Below are positions 17,130 to 25,977 of a stretch of DNA of 64,000 nucleotides, one piece after another. The notes under the pieces were generated by a model. That model was not told the origin of the DNA. It saw only the letters and a list, made by a program, of their open reading frames with translations, and made no database searches. The stretch covers positions 83,918-147,917 of the forward strand of contig NZ_CAJHBI010000002.1 of assembly GCF_904846605.1 (NCBI RefSeq), given 5' to 3'. The position numbers were made by a program, and so were the translations under genes. Source of the DNA: Psychrobacter sp. 72-O-c. GTDB lineage: Bacteria; Pseudomonadota; Gammaproteobacteria; Pseudomonadales; Moraxellaceae. Each line of letters begins with the position of its first letter. Within the stretch, counting starts at the first letter, position 1.

Positions 17130-17981
17130 ATGAGTGACAGTGCCAATCAAACAGACAACCAAAATGCCGGTCAGGAAGCCAATCAACAACGAGCGAATCA
17201 ATATGCTGAGCAACCTTTAACCCATGACGATATTCGTAATTTTGTGCCAGCGGAGAATTGCTTAGAGGGTAAGACTATCTTGGTGACCGGGGCAGGCGAT
17301 GGTATCGGACGTGTCGCCGCGTTGAATTATGCTCGTTATGGTGCAACTGTGCTGCTATTGGGACGTACCAGCAGCAAGCTCGAATACGTTTATGATGAAA
17401 TCGAAAGCTTTGGTGGCAAGCAGCCAGCGATGATGCCGATGAACCTTGAGAGTGTAACTTATGCCGAAATGCAGCAGTTAGAGAACATGATTAATAAAGA
17501 AATAGGTCAACTTGATGGTATTTTGCATAATGCGGGAATATTAGGTGAGCTGACGCCGCTTGAGATGTATGATGTGGATATGTTTGCTAAGGTTATGAAG
17601 GTTAACTGTACCGCTACCTTTATGCTCACTCAAGCATTATTACCACTGCTTAAAGACGCCGCCCATGGCTCTATTGTCTTTACTTCTAGCACAGTCGGCA
17701 CCCATCCACGCGCGTTTTGGGGTGCTTATGCACTCTCGAAGCAGGCAACTGAAGGTATGAGCGATATCTTTACCCAAGAGACGCAAAATACCACCAACTT
17801 ACGTTTTAACTGTATTAACCCCGGTGGTACACGCACTAACATGCGTGCCCATGCTTTTCCGGGTGAAAACCCAATGAGCCTTAAAACACCAGAAGATATC
17901 ATGGCAGGCTATGTCTGCTTGATGAGTGATGCCAGTATTAATGTTCGCGGTCAAGTAGTGGCATTACAACCGAAAAACTAG
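17130..17981 (+). CDS. yciK: YciK-type short-chain dehydrogenase
   Basis: NAD(P)-dependent SDR of unknown substrate. Cofactor motif ILVTGAGDGIGR, structural NAG in LHNAGILGELTPL, catalytic Ser in FTSSTVG and the YxxxK pair in WGAYALSKQA. The N-terminal ~30 residues are Gln/Asn-rich and variable. An in-frame GTG at 17118 would add four residues; the ATG is preferred for lack of any stronger ribosome site. Third gene of the ubiG-mupP cluster. Confidence 0.88.
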   Translation: MSDSANQTDNQNAGQEANQQRANQYAEQPLTHDDIRNFVPAENCLEGKTILVTGAGDGIGRVAALNYARYGATVLLLGRTSSKLEYVYDEIESFGGKQPAMMPMNLESVTYAEMQQLENMINKEIGQLDGILHNAGILGELTPLEMYDVDMFAKVMKVNCTATFMLTQALLPLLKDAAHGSIVFTSSTVGTHPRAFWGAYALSKQATEGMSDIFTQETQNTTNLRFNCINPGGTRTNMRAHAFPGENPMSLKTPEDIMAGYVCLMSDASINVRGQVVALQPKN

Positions 17982-18151
17982 TGGCAATATTTCAGTATAG
18001 GTAGTCTATGTTTAATGCTTTTTTTTATGCAGGTTTGTATATTGAAATTAGTATAATTTATCCCCATCTATCTGTTATTAAAGCGTTTTATGTTGTTAAA
18101 AACAAGCAACTATCAATAATAAGTAATAAGTAAATTACAAAGGATAAGATT

Positions 18152-18418
18152 ATGGCAGGTGGATGGTCAAGAGACGGGGCAGAACATGAGCAGATGGATG
18201 CAACGGTCAATGATGCTGTAGATCGAGTACGGAGCTCGCTATTGACAGGCGATAGTGCAGAGTTTTGTGACGAATGTGGCAATGCGATACCAGAAGCGCG
18301 GCGGGTAGCAGTGCCAGGAGTTCAGCATTGCATTGGTTGTCAGACTGAGCTTGAACAAGAGGCAAAGGCGGCTGAGCTGTTCAATCGCCGTGGTAGTAAA
18401 GACAGTCAATTGCGTTAG
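18152..18418 (+). CDS. Small DksA/TraR-family C4 zinc-finger protein
   Basis: 88 residues with the DksA-type zinc finger FCDECGNAIPEARR ... CIGCQTEL, i.e. CxxC-x17-CxxC, in the C-terminal half. It lacks the long coiled-coil needed for full DksA function and resembles the short YbiI/TraR-type members. These can act on RNA polymerase, but no role is established for this size class. It has an AAAGGATAAG ribosome site and its own terminator downstream. Confidence 0.82.
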   Translation: MAGGWSRDGAEHEQMDATVNDAVDRVRSSLLTGDSAEFCDECGNAIPEARRVAVPGVQHCIGCQTELEQEAKAAELFNRRGSKDSQLR

Positions 18419-18437
18419 TAGGTAGTTATGGATTAAT

Positions 18438-18478
18438 AAAAAAAGGCTAGCGTTGATATTCAACACTAGCCTTTTTTT
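18438..18478. terminator. Bidirectional terminator after the DksA-like gene
   Basis: Hairpin with GGCTAGCGTTGA pairing with TCAACACTAGCC (one mismatch), preceded by A8 and followed by T7. It lies between convergent genes. Confidence 0.85.
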
Positions 18479-18499
18479 ATGCTAACTATTCTATTAAAT

Positions 18500-19768
18500 T
18501 TATTTCTGGTTATTTGATGGGATAACCAGTGCCATCAATTCACGATCGCATCGCTCCCATTCTATTGATGATTGGTGTTCGTTGTTAAGCTCTACTTTGG
18601 TTCTTTTTACCGTGGTAACGGCTTCGTTTTTGTTATCGGATTTGTTATCCGATTTGTTATATGAGCCAGCAAGTAAAATAATCTCTAATCGGCTATCAAT
18701 TTGTGCGCTGGTTTCATTGATAGTTAAGCTATCAGGCGTGAAGTTCAGTTGTAGCCAGCCATCAGAAGTATTCACGATACCTTTGATACGTTGCCAATTC
18801 GGCAGTTGTAATAACCACTGCTGCAGATCATTAGCGTTAAATACCCAATGCGGAGGCAACCGCCATCCCGCCAATAGCATACCTTGCTGCTCATCATGAT
18901 AACGATAGGGCAGTTCGCTAGTTGAAGAGCTGGTCTCGATATCATTATTAGTATTTATAGAGGCACTCGACATCAAGCTATTAGCTGGCGTTAAGCTAAC
19001 GCGCGACTCTGTCATGTTTGCTGTGCGCTGCTTAGAGATGGCATTACTGGGCTTGGTAAGCTGGGCGGTTAGCTCTGATAAGTAAGTGTTCGACAGTTGT
19101 ATGAAGTCTGAGCTATCAGCCGTTATTTTAGAATCAGATGTTGTTTGAAAATCAGGAGCTGTTTGAGAATCTGCCATTGCCCATATAATTTTCGCTTGTT
19201 TATTTAGCGCCGCAATCCATTGTTGCAAATCCTGCCGGTAAGTGGCGCTCAGTTGCTCATATCGATTAATAACTAAGACGTCAGCATCGCGTACATGCGC
19301 TTGAAAGCCATCGTGGCTACGATACTTCTCTTGTTGCCATTGCACGCCGCTAAGCACGGTGATAACGGCTTGCATGCTCAAAGCCGTCTGCCAGTGCGGC
19401 TCACTGAGTTGACGTAGCAGCTCGCGCGGATGTGCCAGTCCTGTGGGTTCAATAATCAGCCGCTGTGGACGATGTTCGCTTAATAAACGGCTAATGGCGA
19501 TTTGTAAGGGCAGTTGACTGGTACAACAAATACAGCCCCCGCTGACTTCGCGAATGGCGATGTTGTTGTGCGTGTCTCCTGCTGTCTGCGAACTTGCCAG
19601 CAGCGCGCCGTCAATACCGATACGACCGAATTCATTAATCAGTAATGCCCAGCGCTCATTATTCGGCTTAGTAGAGAGCAATTGATTAATAACCGTGGTT
19701 TTACCACAGCCCAAAAACCCTGTCACAAGTGTGCAGGGTATGTTTTGGATTATTGAGGACGGGCTCAT
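18500..19768 (-). CDS. COG0523 (CobW/ZigA/YeiR) GTPase, putative metallochaperone
   Basis: G3E-family GTPase. Walker A TGFLGCGKTTVINQLL is at the N-terminus, followed by the CxCC metal motif in VSGGCICCTSQLPLQ, then EPTGLAHPRELL and the base-recognition segment VINRYEQL. A Ser/Thr/Asn-rich linker (about 210-285) separates it from the C-terminal CobW domain (LAGWRLPPHWVFN...). Related proteins deliver zinc or cobalt under limitation. Its gene begins 38 bp after ompR and is probably on the same transcript. No Zur box was identified, and the metal cannot be deduced. Confidence 0.85.
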   Translation of the reverse strand: MSPSSIIQNIPCTLVTGFLGCGKTTVINQLLSTKPNNERWALLINEFGRIGIDGALLASSQTAGDTHNNIAIREVSGGCICCTSQLPLQIAISRLLSEHRPQRLIIEPTGLAHPRELLRQLSEPHWQTALSMQAVITVLSGVQWQQEKYRSHDGFQAHVRDADVLVINRYEQLSATYRQDLQQWIAALNKQAKIIWAMADSQTAPDFQTTSDSKITADSSDFIQLSNTYLSELTAQLTKPSNAISKQRTANMTESRVSLTPANSLMSSASINTNNDIETSSSTSELPYRYHDEQQGMLLAGWRLPPHWVFNANDLQQWLLQLPNWQRIKGIVNTSDGWLQLNFTPDSLTINETSAQIDSRLEIILLAGSYNKSDNKSDNKNEAVTTVKRTKVELNNEHQSSIEWERCDRELMALVIPSNNQK

Positions 19769-19806
19769 AAAGACAAAATCATAAAGCTCGAAACACTTAG
19801 CTAAAA

Positions 19807-20571
19807 CTATTCAGTTTTTTCAGCATCAGTTTCCGGTTCGGCTTCGTCAGGAACAAACACATAGCCGACGCCCCATACGGTTTGAATATAACGCGCTTGC
19901 GAAGGATTGTCTTCAATCAAGCGACGTAGACGAGAGACTTGCACATCGATTGAGCGTTCCATCGCGCCCCATTCACGACCACGAGCAAGATTCATCAGCT
20001 TATCGCGGGTTAGTGGCTCGCGGGGATGCTGAACTAAGGCTTTTAATACTGAAAACTCACCAGTAGTCAAAGTCACTACATTGCCATCACGTTTTAGCGT
20101 ACGGGTAGACAGGTCAAGCGTCCAAGGTCCAAACTCAACCACTTCAAGCTGATAGCTTGGTGCACCTGGTAGCTCACGATTTTGGCGACGCAATACCGCT
20201 TTGATACGCGCTAATAGCTCTTTTGGATTAAAGGGTTTGGGCAGATAATCATCTGCACCCGCTTCCAGTCCAGCAATACGATCGGCATCTCCACCTTTAG
20301 CAGTGAGCATGATAATCGGAATATCACTATTGTCTTCACGTAGACGCTTACAAATGCTAATGCCATCCTCACCCGGTAGCATCAAATCTAATACTACTAA
20401 GGAGAACAGTTCGCGCTGCATTAGTTTGTCCATCTGACTGCCATCATGAGCGGTACGGACTACGAAGCCATCATCTTCTAGGAAGCGTTGTAACAAAGAG
20501 CGCAAGCGTGCGTCATCGTCAACTACTAAAATGCGCTGATTCATGGTATCGGGGCTTTTATTCTCAGTCAT
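19807..20571 (-). CDS. ompR: Two-component response regulator OmpR
   Basis: Receiver domain with the acidic pair DDD, phospho-acceptor Asp in VVLDLMLPGEDGISIC and Lys in PKPFNPKELLARIKAVLRR. The winged-helix output domain has the OmpR-specific LARGREWGAMERSIDVQ and RYIQTVWGVGYVFVPDE. Similarity to E. coli OmpR is high throughout, so this is OmpR proper. AGGA lies 7 bp before the chosen ATG. The expected partner kinase envZ is not downstream: a COG0523 GTPase follows after 38 bp. Confidence 0.95.
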   Translation of the reverse strand: MTENKSPDTMNQRILVVDDDARLRSLLQRFLEDDGFVVRTAHDGSQMDKLMQRELFSLVVLDLMLPGEDGISICKRLREDNSDIPIIMLTAKGGDADRIAGLEAGADDYLPKPFNPKELLARIKAVLRRQNRELPGAPSYQLEVVEFGPWTLDLSTRTLKRDGNVVTLTTGEFSVLKALVQHPREPLTRDKLMNLARGREWGAMERSIDVQVSRLRRLIEDNPSQARYIQTVWGVGYVFVPDEAEPETDAEKTE

Positions 20572-21072
20572 ACAGAAATCCTTTAAGAAGCGTTATTATT
20601 GTCAGAGGCTGTGGCGGTTTATAGCTATTTATAAATGATAAGTCCGTGAGTATCAGTAAGTAAAGACCAGGTTGTTTTTGTTTGAATAGTTCAAAATCTT
20701 AAATTTATTTAAAAGAAAATATACCCATAAATATTAAAATCGCCCGTATATTAATTCTTACTACCCGTTTTTTGATGCTAGTAATTTTCAATCGCTGATT
20801 ATTTTTAAACATTGGTTACAACTTTTGTGTAACGGGCAAGTATTTATTAATATTCATAACCTTACTACTTTAGTGTATAAGATTGTGTCCCTAATTGCAT
20901 CACCCGTAGGCATGAATGCTGTATGCGTTTGTTTAACAAGGGCGCAGAACTGAGGATGTATGGTGTTTTGCGCCATAAAAACCGTATTAAACAACGAAAA
21001 TATAAAAAGGATTTTTATTCATGCAGCTTTTGCTATAATGCAAGGCTACATTTCTCAACGATTGATACGTAT
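20572..21072. other. Intergenic region between divergent ompR and tex
   Basis: 501 bp, strongly AT-rich near ompR. Contains the tex promoter (separate entry). An open frame from 20923 runs into tex but lies upstream of that promoter and its translation is unlike Tex, so it is treated as untranslated. Confidence 0.5.
21031..21039 (+). promoter_or_regulatory. Extended -10 promoter of tex
   Basis: TGCTATAAT is a perfect extended -10. A transcript would begin near 21046, leaving about 27 nt before the ATG at 21073, and this argues against the upstream ATG at 20923. Confidence 0.6.
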
Positions 21073-23619
21073 ATGAGTAGCACTGATACCTTAACGTCAT
21101 CTCAGCCCTCGATAAATGCACAGGGACTAGATGCAACCACACACGCGAATATTCACGACAAGCTTGCTCGCGCGCTTGGCATTAAGACTGCTCAAGTCAA
21201 TGCGTTTGTGAAACTTTACGATGAAGGCGCGACGGTTCCGTTTATTGCGCGGTACCGGAAAGAAAAGACCCAAGACCTTAACGATATCCAGTTGCGTGCT
21301 TTAGAGAAGTCGCTTAACTACGAACGTGATATGGCTACGCGTCGGCTCAAAATTATTGAACTGCTCAGTACACAGGGCAATCTAAATGATGAGCTACAAG
21401 CGCGTATCGATAATGCGACCTCTAAGCTTGAGCTTGAAGATATCTACTTGCCATATCGTCCGCGTCGCCGTTCACCGGCAGCCAAAGCACGCGCCGCTGG
21501 CTTAGATGCTGCCGCCCAAGCGGTCTTGACCCAAGAAATTACCCCGACAGATGCGTTGGCGGATTATCAAGTCCAGTCTAGTATTACGGATGATAGTGGT
21601 AATGAGATTGAGGTCGACTTTAGCGATATCGACAAACAACTGGCTGGCGTGCAAGCCATTATCGTCGATGAATGGACTCAGGCATTGGATCTACTCGATA
21701 ACTTGCGAGCGGGATTTGCTAAGACTGCCAATATTATCTCAACGGTTGCCAGTGACGAGAAGCGCGAAGTGGGCGAGAAGTTCAAAGACTACTTTGAGCA
21801 TAGCGAAGGCCTTGCGCGTTTACCAAACCATCGTTTGCTTGCCATGCTACGCGGTCGCCAAGAAAATGTCTTGGGGCTAAAAATTGAAGGCGAAGATACG
21901 CCATTCATCGATAAAGTCATTAACCATTTCGATGTCACGATTAAAGCACCTGATGCCCGTCGTGAGTTTTTAGTAGAAGCTGCTAGCAGCCTGTGGAAAG
22001 ATAAGTGGCGTCCGCATATTGAGCATCGCTTATTGACTGAAAAACGTCTAACCGCAGAAGCCGATGCCATCGATGTGTTTGCTAATAATTTACAGCATCT
22101 ATTGATGTCAGCGCCTGCTGGCCGTAAAGTTATCTTGGGCGTAGATCCTGGTATTCGTCATGGCGTAAAAATGGCCATAGTCGATGCGCAAGGTCATGTC
22201 ATGCTTGATAGCGATGAAAAGCCAGTAGTAGCTACAGTTTATCCATTTGCGCCTGATAATAAAATGGAAGAAGCTAAAACGGTTATTGATAAATTGCTCA
22301 GCACTTATAACGTCGATTTAGTGGCTATCGGTAATGGCACGGCCAGCCGCGAAACGGATGCGATGGTTAAAGAGATTTTGGCAGCTAATGAATCACTAAC
22401 TGCTAAAGCCGTTATCGTTAACGAGTCAGGCGCATCAGTCTATTCAGCTAGCGAACTTGCTAGTGATGAGTTAGCGAATTTGGATGTCTCTGTACGTGGG
22501 GCGGTCTCTATTGCTCGCCGTCTACAAGATCCTTTATCAGAGTTGGTAAAAGTCGATCCAAAAGCCATTGGCGTTGGGCAGTATCAGCATGATGTCAATC
22601 AAACTCAATTGGCAGATAGCCTAGATAAAGTCACGCAAGATAGCGTAAACGCGGTTGGCGTTGATGTGAATACCGCCAGTCCTGCGATTTTGGCACACAT
22701 TGCCGGTCTGAATCGTAATGTCGCTCAGCAAATCGTTACCTACCGTAAAGAGCATGGGGCATTTGCTAGCCGTGAAGCACTCAAAGACGTGCCGCGCTTA
22801 GGGGTTAAGACCTTTGAGCAAGCCGCTGGTTTCTTACGTGTCCACGATGGCAGTAATCCACTTGATGCCACTGGTGTCCATCCAGAAAGCTATGCCTTGG
22901 TTGATAGCTTATTGGCGCAATCTGGCAAAGGTTTAACTGAAGTATTAGGTAACGATGGCGTGCTCAATAGCATCGATACTACTACTCTAGCTGCCAATGA
23001 CGACAATATCAGTGTCAAAGCGATCATAGAAGAGTTGGCCAAACCAGCGCGTGATCCGCGTCCCGAGTTTAAAACGGCCAATTTCCGTGATGATGTGAAT
23101 AGCATTAAAGACCTCTCCGAGGGCATGATGTTAGAGGGTGTGGTCACCAATGTGACGGCCTTTGGTTGTTTCGTCGATGTGGGCGTTCATCAAGATGGCT
23201 TGGTACATATCTCACAAATGGCCAATGACTTTGTCGCTGACCCCATGAACCGTGTGAAGCCAGGTGATATCATCTCTGTACGGGTGATTGCTATTGATGA
23301 GAAGCGCGGTCGTATTGGCTTTAGTATGAAACCAGAAGCCGCAAAACCAGCACGCACGCCAGCTAAATCTGCTGCAGAAAATAGCAGCAACGATGACAAA
23401 CCTAGCCGCCCGCGCAGTAATCGTCCTGATGCCAATAAACGTCCCGATGCTGATAAACGCCCGCCACGTCCTAAACGTCAAGATAGAGAGGATAAAGGCA
23501 GTTCAAGCGCTACGGATAATCGTAGTAAAGCACCGAAGCCAAAAGCAGAAGCTCCAATTAAAATGGGTACTCTGGGCGCGCTATTAAAAGAAGCAGGTGT
23601 CAGTAAAGCTAAGAAATAA
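21073..23619 (+). CDS. tex: Tex-family transcription accessory / RNA-binding protein
   Basis: Nucleic-acid-binding protein related to eukaryotic Spt6. Domain order: N-terminal Tex region (YDEGATVPFIARYRKEKTQDLND), YqgF-like RNase H fold (ILGVDPGIRHGVKMAIVD), helix-hairpin-helix pair (VNTASPAILAHIAGL, KDVPRLGVKTFEQAAGFLR), and an S1 RNA-binding domain (GVVTNVTAFGCFVDVGVHQDGLVHISQM, written here in part). The ~95-residue tail is basic and Pro/Lys/Asp-rich, ending in a conserved-looking MGTLGALLKEAG. The ATG at 21073 gives the family N-terminus and is placed correctly for the extended -10 promoter. Confidence 0.94.
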   Translation: MSSTDTLTSSQPSINAQGLDATTHANIHDKLARALGIKTAQVNAFVKLYDEGATVPFIARYRKEKTQDLNDIQLRALEKSLNYERDMATRRLKIIELLSTQGNLNDELQARIDNATSKLELEDIYLPYRPRRRSPAAKARAAGLDAAAQAVLTQEITPTDALADYQVQSSITDDSGNEIEVDFSDIDKQLAGVQAIIVDEWTQALDLLDNLRAGFAKTANIISTVASDEKREVGEKFKDYFEHSEGLARLPNHRLLAMLRGRQENVLGLKIEGEDTPFIDKVINHFDVTIKAPDARREFLVEAASSLWKDKWRPHIEHRLLTEKRLTAEADAIDVFANNLQHLLMSAPAGRKVILGVDPGIRHGVKMAIVDAQGHVMLDSDEKPVVATVYPFAPDNKMEEAKTVIDKLLSTYNVDLVAIGNGTASRETDAMVKEILAANESLTAKAVIVNESGASVYSASELASDELANLDVSVRGAVSIARRLQDPLSELVKVDPKAIGVGQYQHDVNQTQLADSLDKVTQDSVNAVGVDVNTASPAILAHIAGLNRNVAQQIVTYRKEHGAFASREALKDVPRLGVKTFEQAAGFLRVHDGSNPLDATGVHPESYALVDSLLAQSGKGLTEVLGNDGVLNSIDTTTLAANDDNISVKAIIEELAKPARDPRPEFKTANFRDDVNSIKDLSEGMMLEGVVTNVTAFGCFVDVGVHQDGLVHISQMANDFVADPMNRVKPGDIISVRVIAIDEKRGRIGFSMKPEAAKPARTPAKSAAENSSNDDKPSRPRSNRPDANKRPDADKRPPRPKRQDREDKGSSSATDNRSKAPKPKAEAPIKMGTLGALLKEAGVSKAKK

Positions 23620-23656
23620 CTGTTCTTAGAAGTGAGTACTTTTTTTGAAAACATAG

Positions 23657-23684
23657 AAAAGGCAGCCTGATGGCTGCCTTTTTT
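23657..23684. terminator. Terminator after tex
   Basis: AAAAGGCAGCC - TGAT - GGCTGCCTTTT, followed by T's; A-rich on the left, so it may also serve the convergent gene. Confidence 0.88.
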
Positions 23685-23742
23685 AGTTCGTAGTGATAAT
23701 TTAGAAACCTAGTAATTTAGACTTCATTGGTATAAAAATAGT

Positions 23743-24192
23743 TTAGCGCACTATAAAACGGCGGCTTTCGCTGACTTCAACTTCACCCGGCTGAGTAGCC
23801 AGTAATTCGCCACGTGGGCCTTTTTTCTTTTCTTGTAACGTAATAGGTGCGGCTGTAGAGCGCTGGTCGGCAGGAGTGACGTCGCTACTATTATAAGCTT
23901 CACCCATAATAAGTGGCTGATAGTTCGCATTGCTATGCTGCATATTTAACGGCTGTACGGCAACAACATCACCGTTCAATGCTTCTTGTTCGTTCACTTC
24001 AACTTCACCCGGTTGGGTGGCTAATAACTCACCATCAGGACCTTCAATTTCAGCTTGTAAGGTATTGTCGACAGGCGCAACGCGCATATCTGCTGGCATG
24101 ACAGTACTATTAGCAGGCGCAGCTATTGCTAATCCTGGCATAACCAATGCGGCACCTACGAGTAGTGATAAGGGTAAAAGACGATTTTGCAT
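23743..24192 (-). CDS. Secreted protein with an internally repeated module (unknown function)
   Basis: 149 residues with a signal peptide (hydrophobic to about residue 24, AIA-A cleavage). The mature part contains two ~40-residue copies (29-68 and 103-142), each S-x-V-x-PAD-x-R ... TLQ ... GP-x-GELLATQPGEVEV; a weaker third piece, NGDVVAVQP, lies between. The GELLATQPGEVEV core is identical in both copies although the codons differ at many third positions, so the peptide is conserved. No cysteine, no lipobox, no known domain recognised. Convergent with tex. Confidence 0.7.
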   Translation of the reverse strand: MQNRLLPLSLLVGAALVMPGLAIAAPANSTVMPADMRVAPVDNTLQAEIEGPDGELLATQPGEVEVNEQEALNGDVVAVQPLNMQHSNANYQPLIMGEAYNSSDVTPADQRSTAAPITLQEKKKGPRGELLATQPGEVEVSESRRFIVR

Positions 24193-24673
24193 AAGTAAAT
24201 TCCTTGAGTTATAAATGTAAAGTAGATAGATTTTACGCTATCAATTTAAAGCACTCTTAACATTAATCGCTACTTATTAAAATTTAGAATACTTAAATAT
24301 ATGTAGATTCTGTATTTATATTAAATATACAAACTAAAATTACGAGGGTCATACTAGTAACTACTATGATTGATACGAATAAAGAGCCTTATAAAGTAGC
24401 TAGATAATTTACAATCTTTACAGGCAGCAATACCCGCTCTAGATCTGCTATGACAGTAGTAAACTCATTAATATCTAGCCACTTAACGCTTTTACCTAGA
24501 ATCGTGCAATGGCCCTATTTATGGTATTTATTTTTATAGTTTAGATTCAAAATTTCAAACTATAGTTTTAACCATTCATGTATGAACCATGGCATTTTTA
24601 TGCTACTTCTACTTTAAATATTTATTATTAATACCTAACAGCAGAAGTTAATAGCCCTGCCTTGTTCCTCAGT
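24193..24673. other. AT-rich intergenic region between two secreted-protein genes
   Basis: 481 bp upstream of the repeat protein and downstream of the 24674 gene. It must hold the promoter of the former, but I see no clear -35/-10 pair, hairpin or ORF. Confidence 0.4.
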
Positions 24674-25516
24674 TTATTCCATCATATTTTCGTCCATGTC
24701 TGAATCAATAAACTGTTCTTGTACGTCGTTGTTAGGCACACGAATCACTGGGAAGGTTTGATCTATTTCTGTATTATCAAGAATATCTTGATCTGCTTCT
24801 TGACCAACGATGACCGTACGATCGGCGCTAGATTCTACGGCTACAGCCGTACCAGCGGTGGTGTCAAAGCGTTTAACTTGGTCTTCAGGGGCAATAATAA
24901 CCTCTTTAACGCTATATTTAGCAGGACGGATAACGCGGTTGGTCTCAATAAGCACTGGCTCGACAGTGCGTTCTTCAACGATAGCAATTTCAACTTCTGG
25001 GGCCGGGATCTCTAAAGTTTGAACTTCGCTGATAATCGGAGTTGGGAATTTATCACCAAAATGGTTATCGCACTGCTGCATACTTAGACGTACAGGGTTG
25101 CCATCGCTATCCATATAAACGTTAACTGGCATGTCAGCGGCAATAGGCACGTACTTGCCAACGAGTGCACCTGACACTCCATAACGACCATTTGATTGAC
25201 CCACACCTAAGTCGCAAGCGCCAGCTGCATAATCAGCAGTGCCTAGATTATTGCTGTTTACCACATTCTGCGGAATCATGACCTCGGACAAGCGCATTTT
25301 TTTGACAGTGGCTTCACCAGCACGGCGCATTGGATTCTGGTAAGTATAAGGAGTGTAGAATTTAGCTGAACCATCTTTGACAGCCATGACGCATTCGTCA
25401 TAGCTATCGTAGCCCACGTTGCCATGTCCATCTGTAGTCATGCCAGCATTCGCATTACTAGCAAACATAGCAATTCCAGAGGTTAATACTGCGGCTGTTA
25501 ACACATTCAATTTCAT
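24674..25516 (-). CDS. Secreted/outer-membrane-associated protein, OmpA-N-terminus-like (unknown function)
   Basis: 280 residues with a classical signal peptide ending SNANA-G. The mature N-terminal half (GYDSYDECVMAVKDGSAKFY ... GACDLGVG ... GKYVPIAADMPVNVYMD ... LSMQQCDNHFGDKFP) resembles, as I recall it, the leading segment of some Moraxellaceae OmpA-family proteins, with three conserved cysteines. The C-terminal half is acidic and Val/Ile/Glu-rich and has no peptidoglycan-binding OmpA domain. It may be a truncated or stand-alone module. The family assignment is tentative; expression as an exported protein is well supported. Confidence 0.65.
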   Translation of the reverse strand: MKLNVLTAAVLTSGIAMFASNANAGMTTDGHGNVGYDSYDECVMAVKDGSAKFYTPYTYQNPMRRAGEATVKKMRLSEVMIPQNVVNSNNLGTADYAAGACDLGVGQSNGRYGVSGALVGKYVPIAADMPVNVYMDSDGNPVRLSMQQCDNHFGDKFPTPIISEVQTLEIPAPEVEIAIVEERTVEPVLIETNRVIRPAKYSVKEVIIAPEDQVKRFDTTAGTAVAVESSADRTVIVGQEADQDILDNTEIDQTFPVIRVPNNDVQEQFIDSDMDENMME

Positions 25517-25977
25517 TGTATTTTCCTTTTAATTAGAGATAGATTTTTTACTTTAAGTGATTCTTTTCCAGATTAAACCGCCATTATTTTTTTGGTGTTA
25601 TTTATTCTTAATTGATTTGTTACTTAACTTTATTTTATTTCTCATGAGATTCTTTGTATCTTATGTAAATATTGCTATAAAGTAACCAGTGTTGTGATAA
25701 ACAGCACCCTAATCTATCTGTAATCTTACTTTAGTGGCTTTAATATCGCTGTGACATTAGGCTAGGAATGTGTAGCTTAATGTATTGAAAAACCGAAAAT
25801 TGGTAATGTTGTTCACCAAAGAAATACGTTATTAGTATTTATTAACATTGTATCTAGCTAGTCTTCCAAATTATAAATAATAAAAAACCGCATTCTAATA
25901 TTAGAATGCGGTCGTTAATTACTCACTGTTAATATCGTGGCTAGTAATTATGTCAGTACTTAGCAATAACAGCGGTA
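25517..25977. other. Intergenic region
   Basis: 461 bp, AT-rich, containing the terminator of the oxidoreductase gene at its right end and presumably the promoter of the 24674 gene. No other signal seen. Confidence 0.4.
25882..25912 (-). terminator. Terminator of the saccharopine-dehydrogenase-like gene
   Basis: Perfect palindrome ACCGCATTCTAAT/ATTAGAATGCGGT with a run of A's on the left, i.e. a U-tract in the minus-strand transcript. Confidence 0.75.

Noticed and set aside
20923..21072. In-frame upstream ATG extending tex by 50 codons
   Set aside because: The extended -10 TGCTATAAT at 21031-21039 lies inside it, and the extra residues are not Tex-like.
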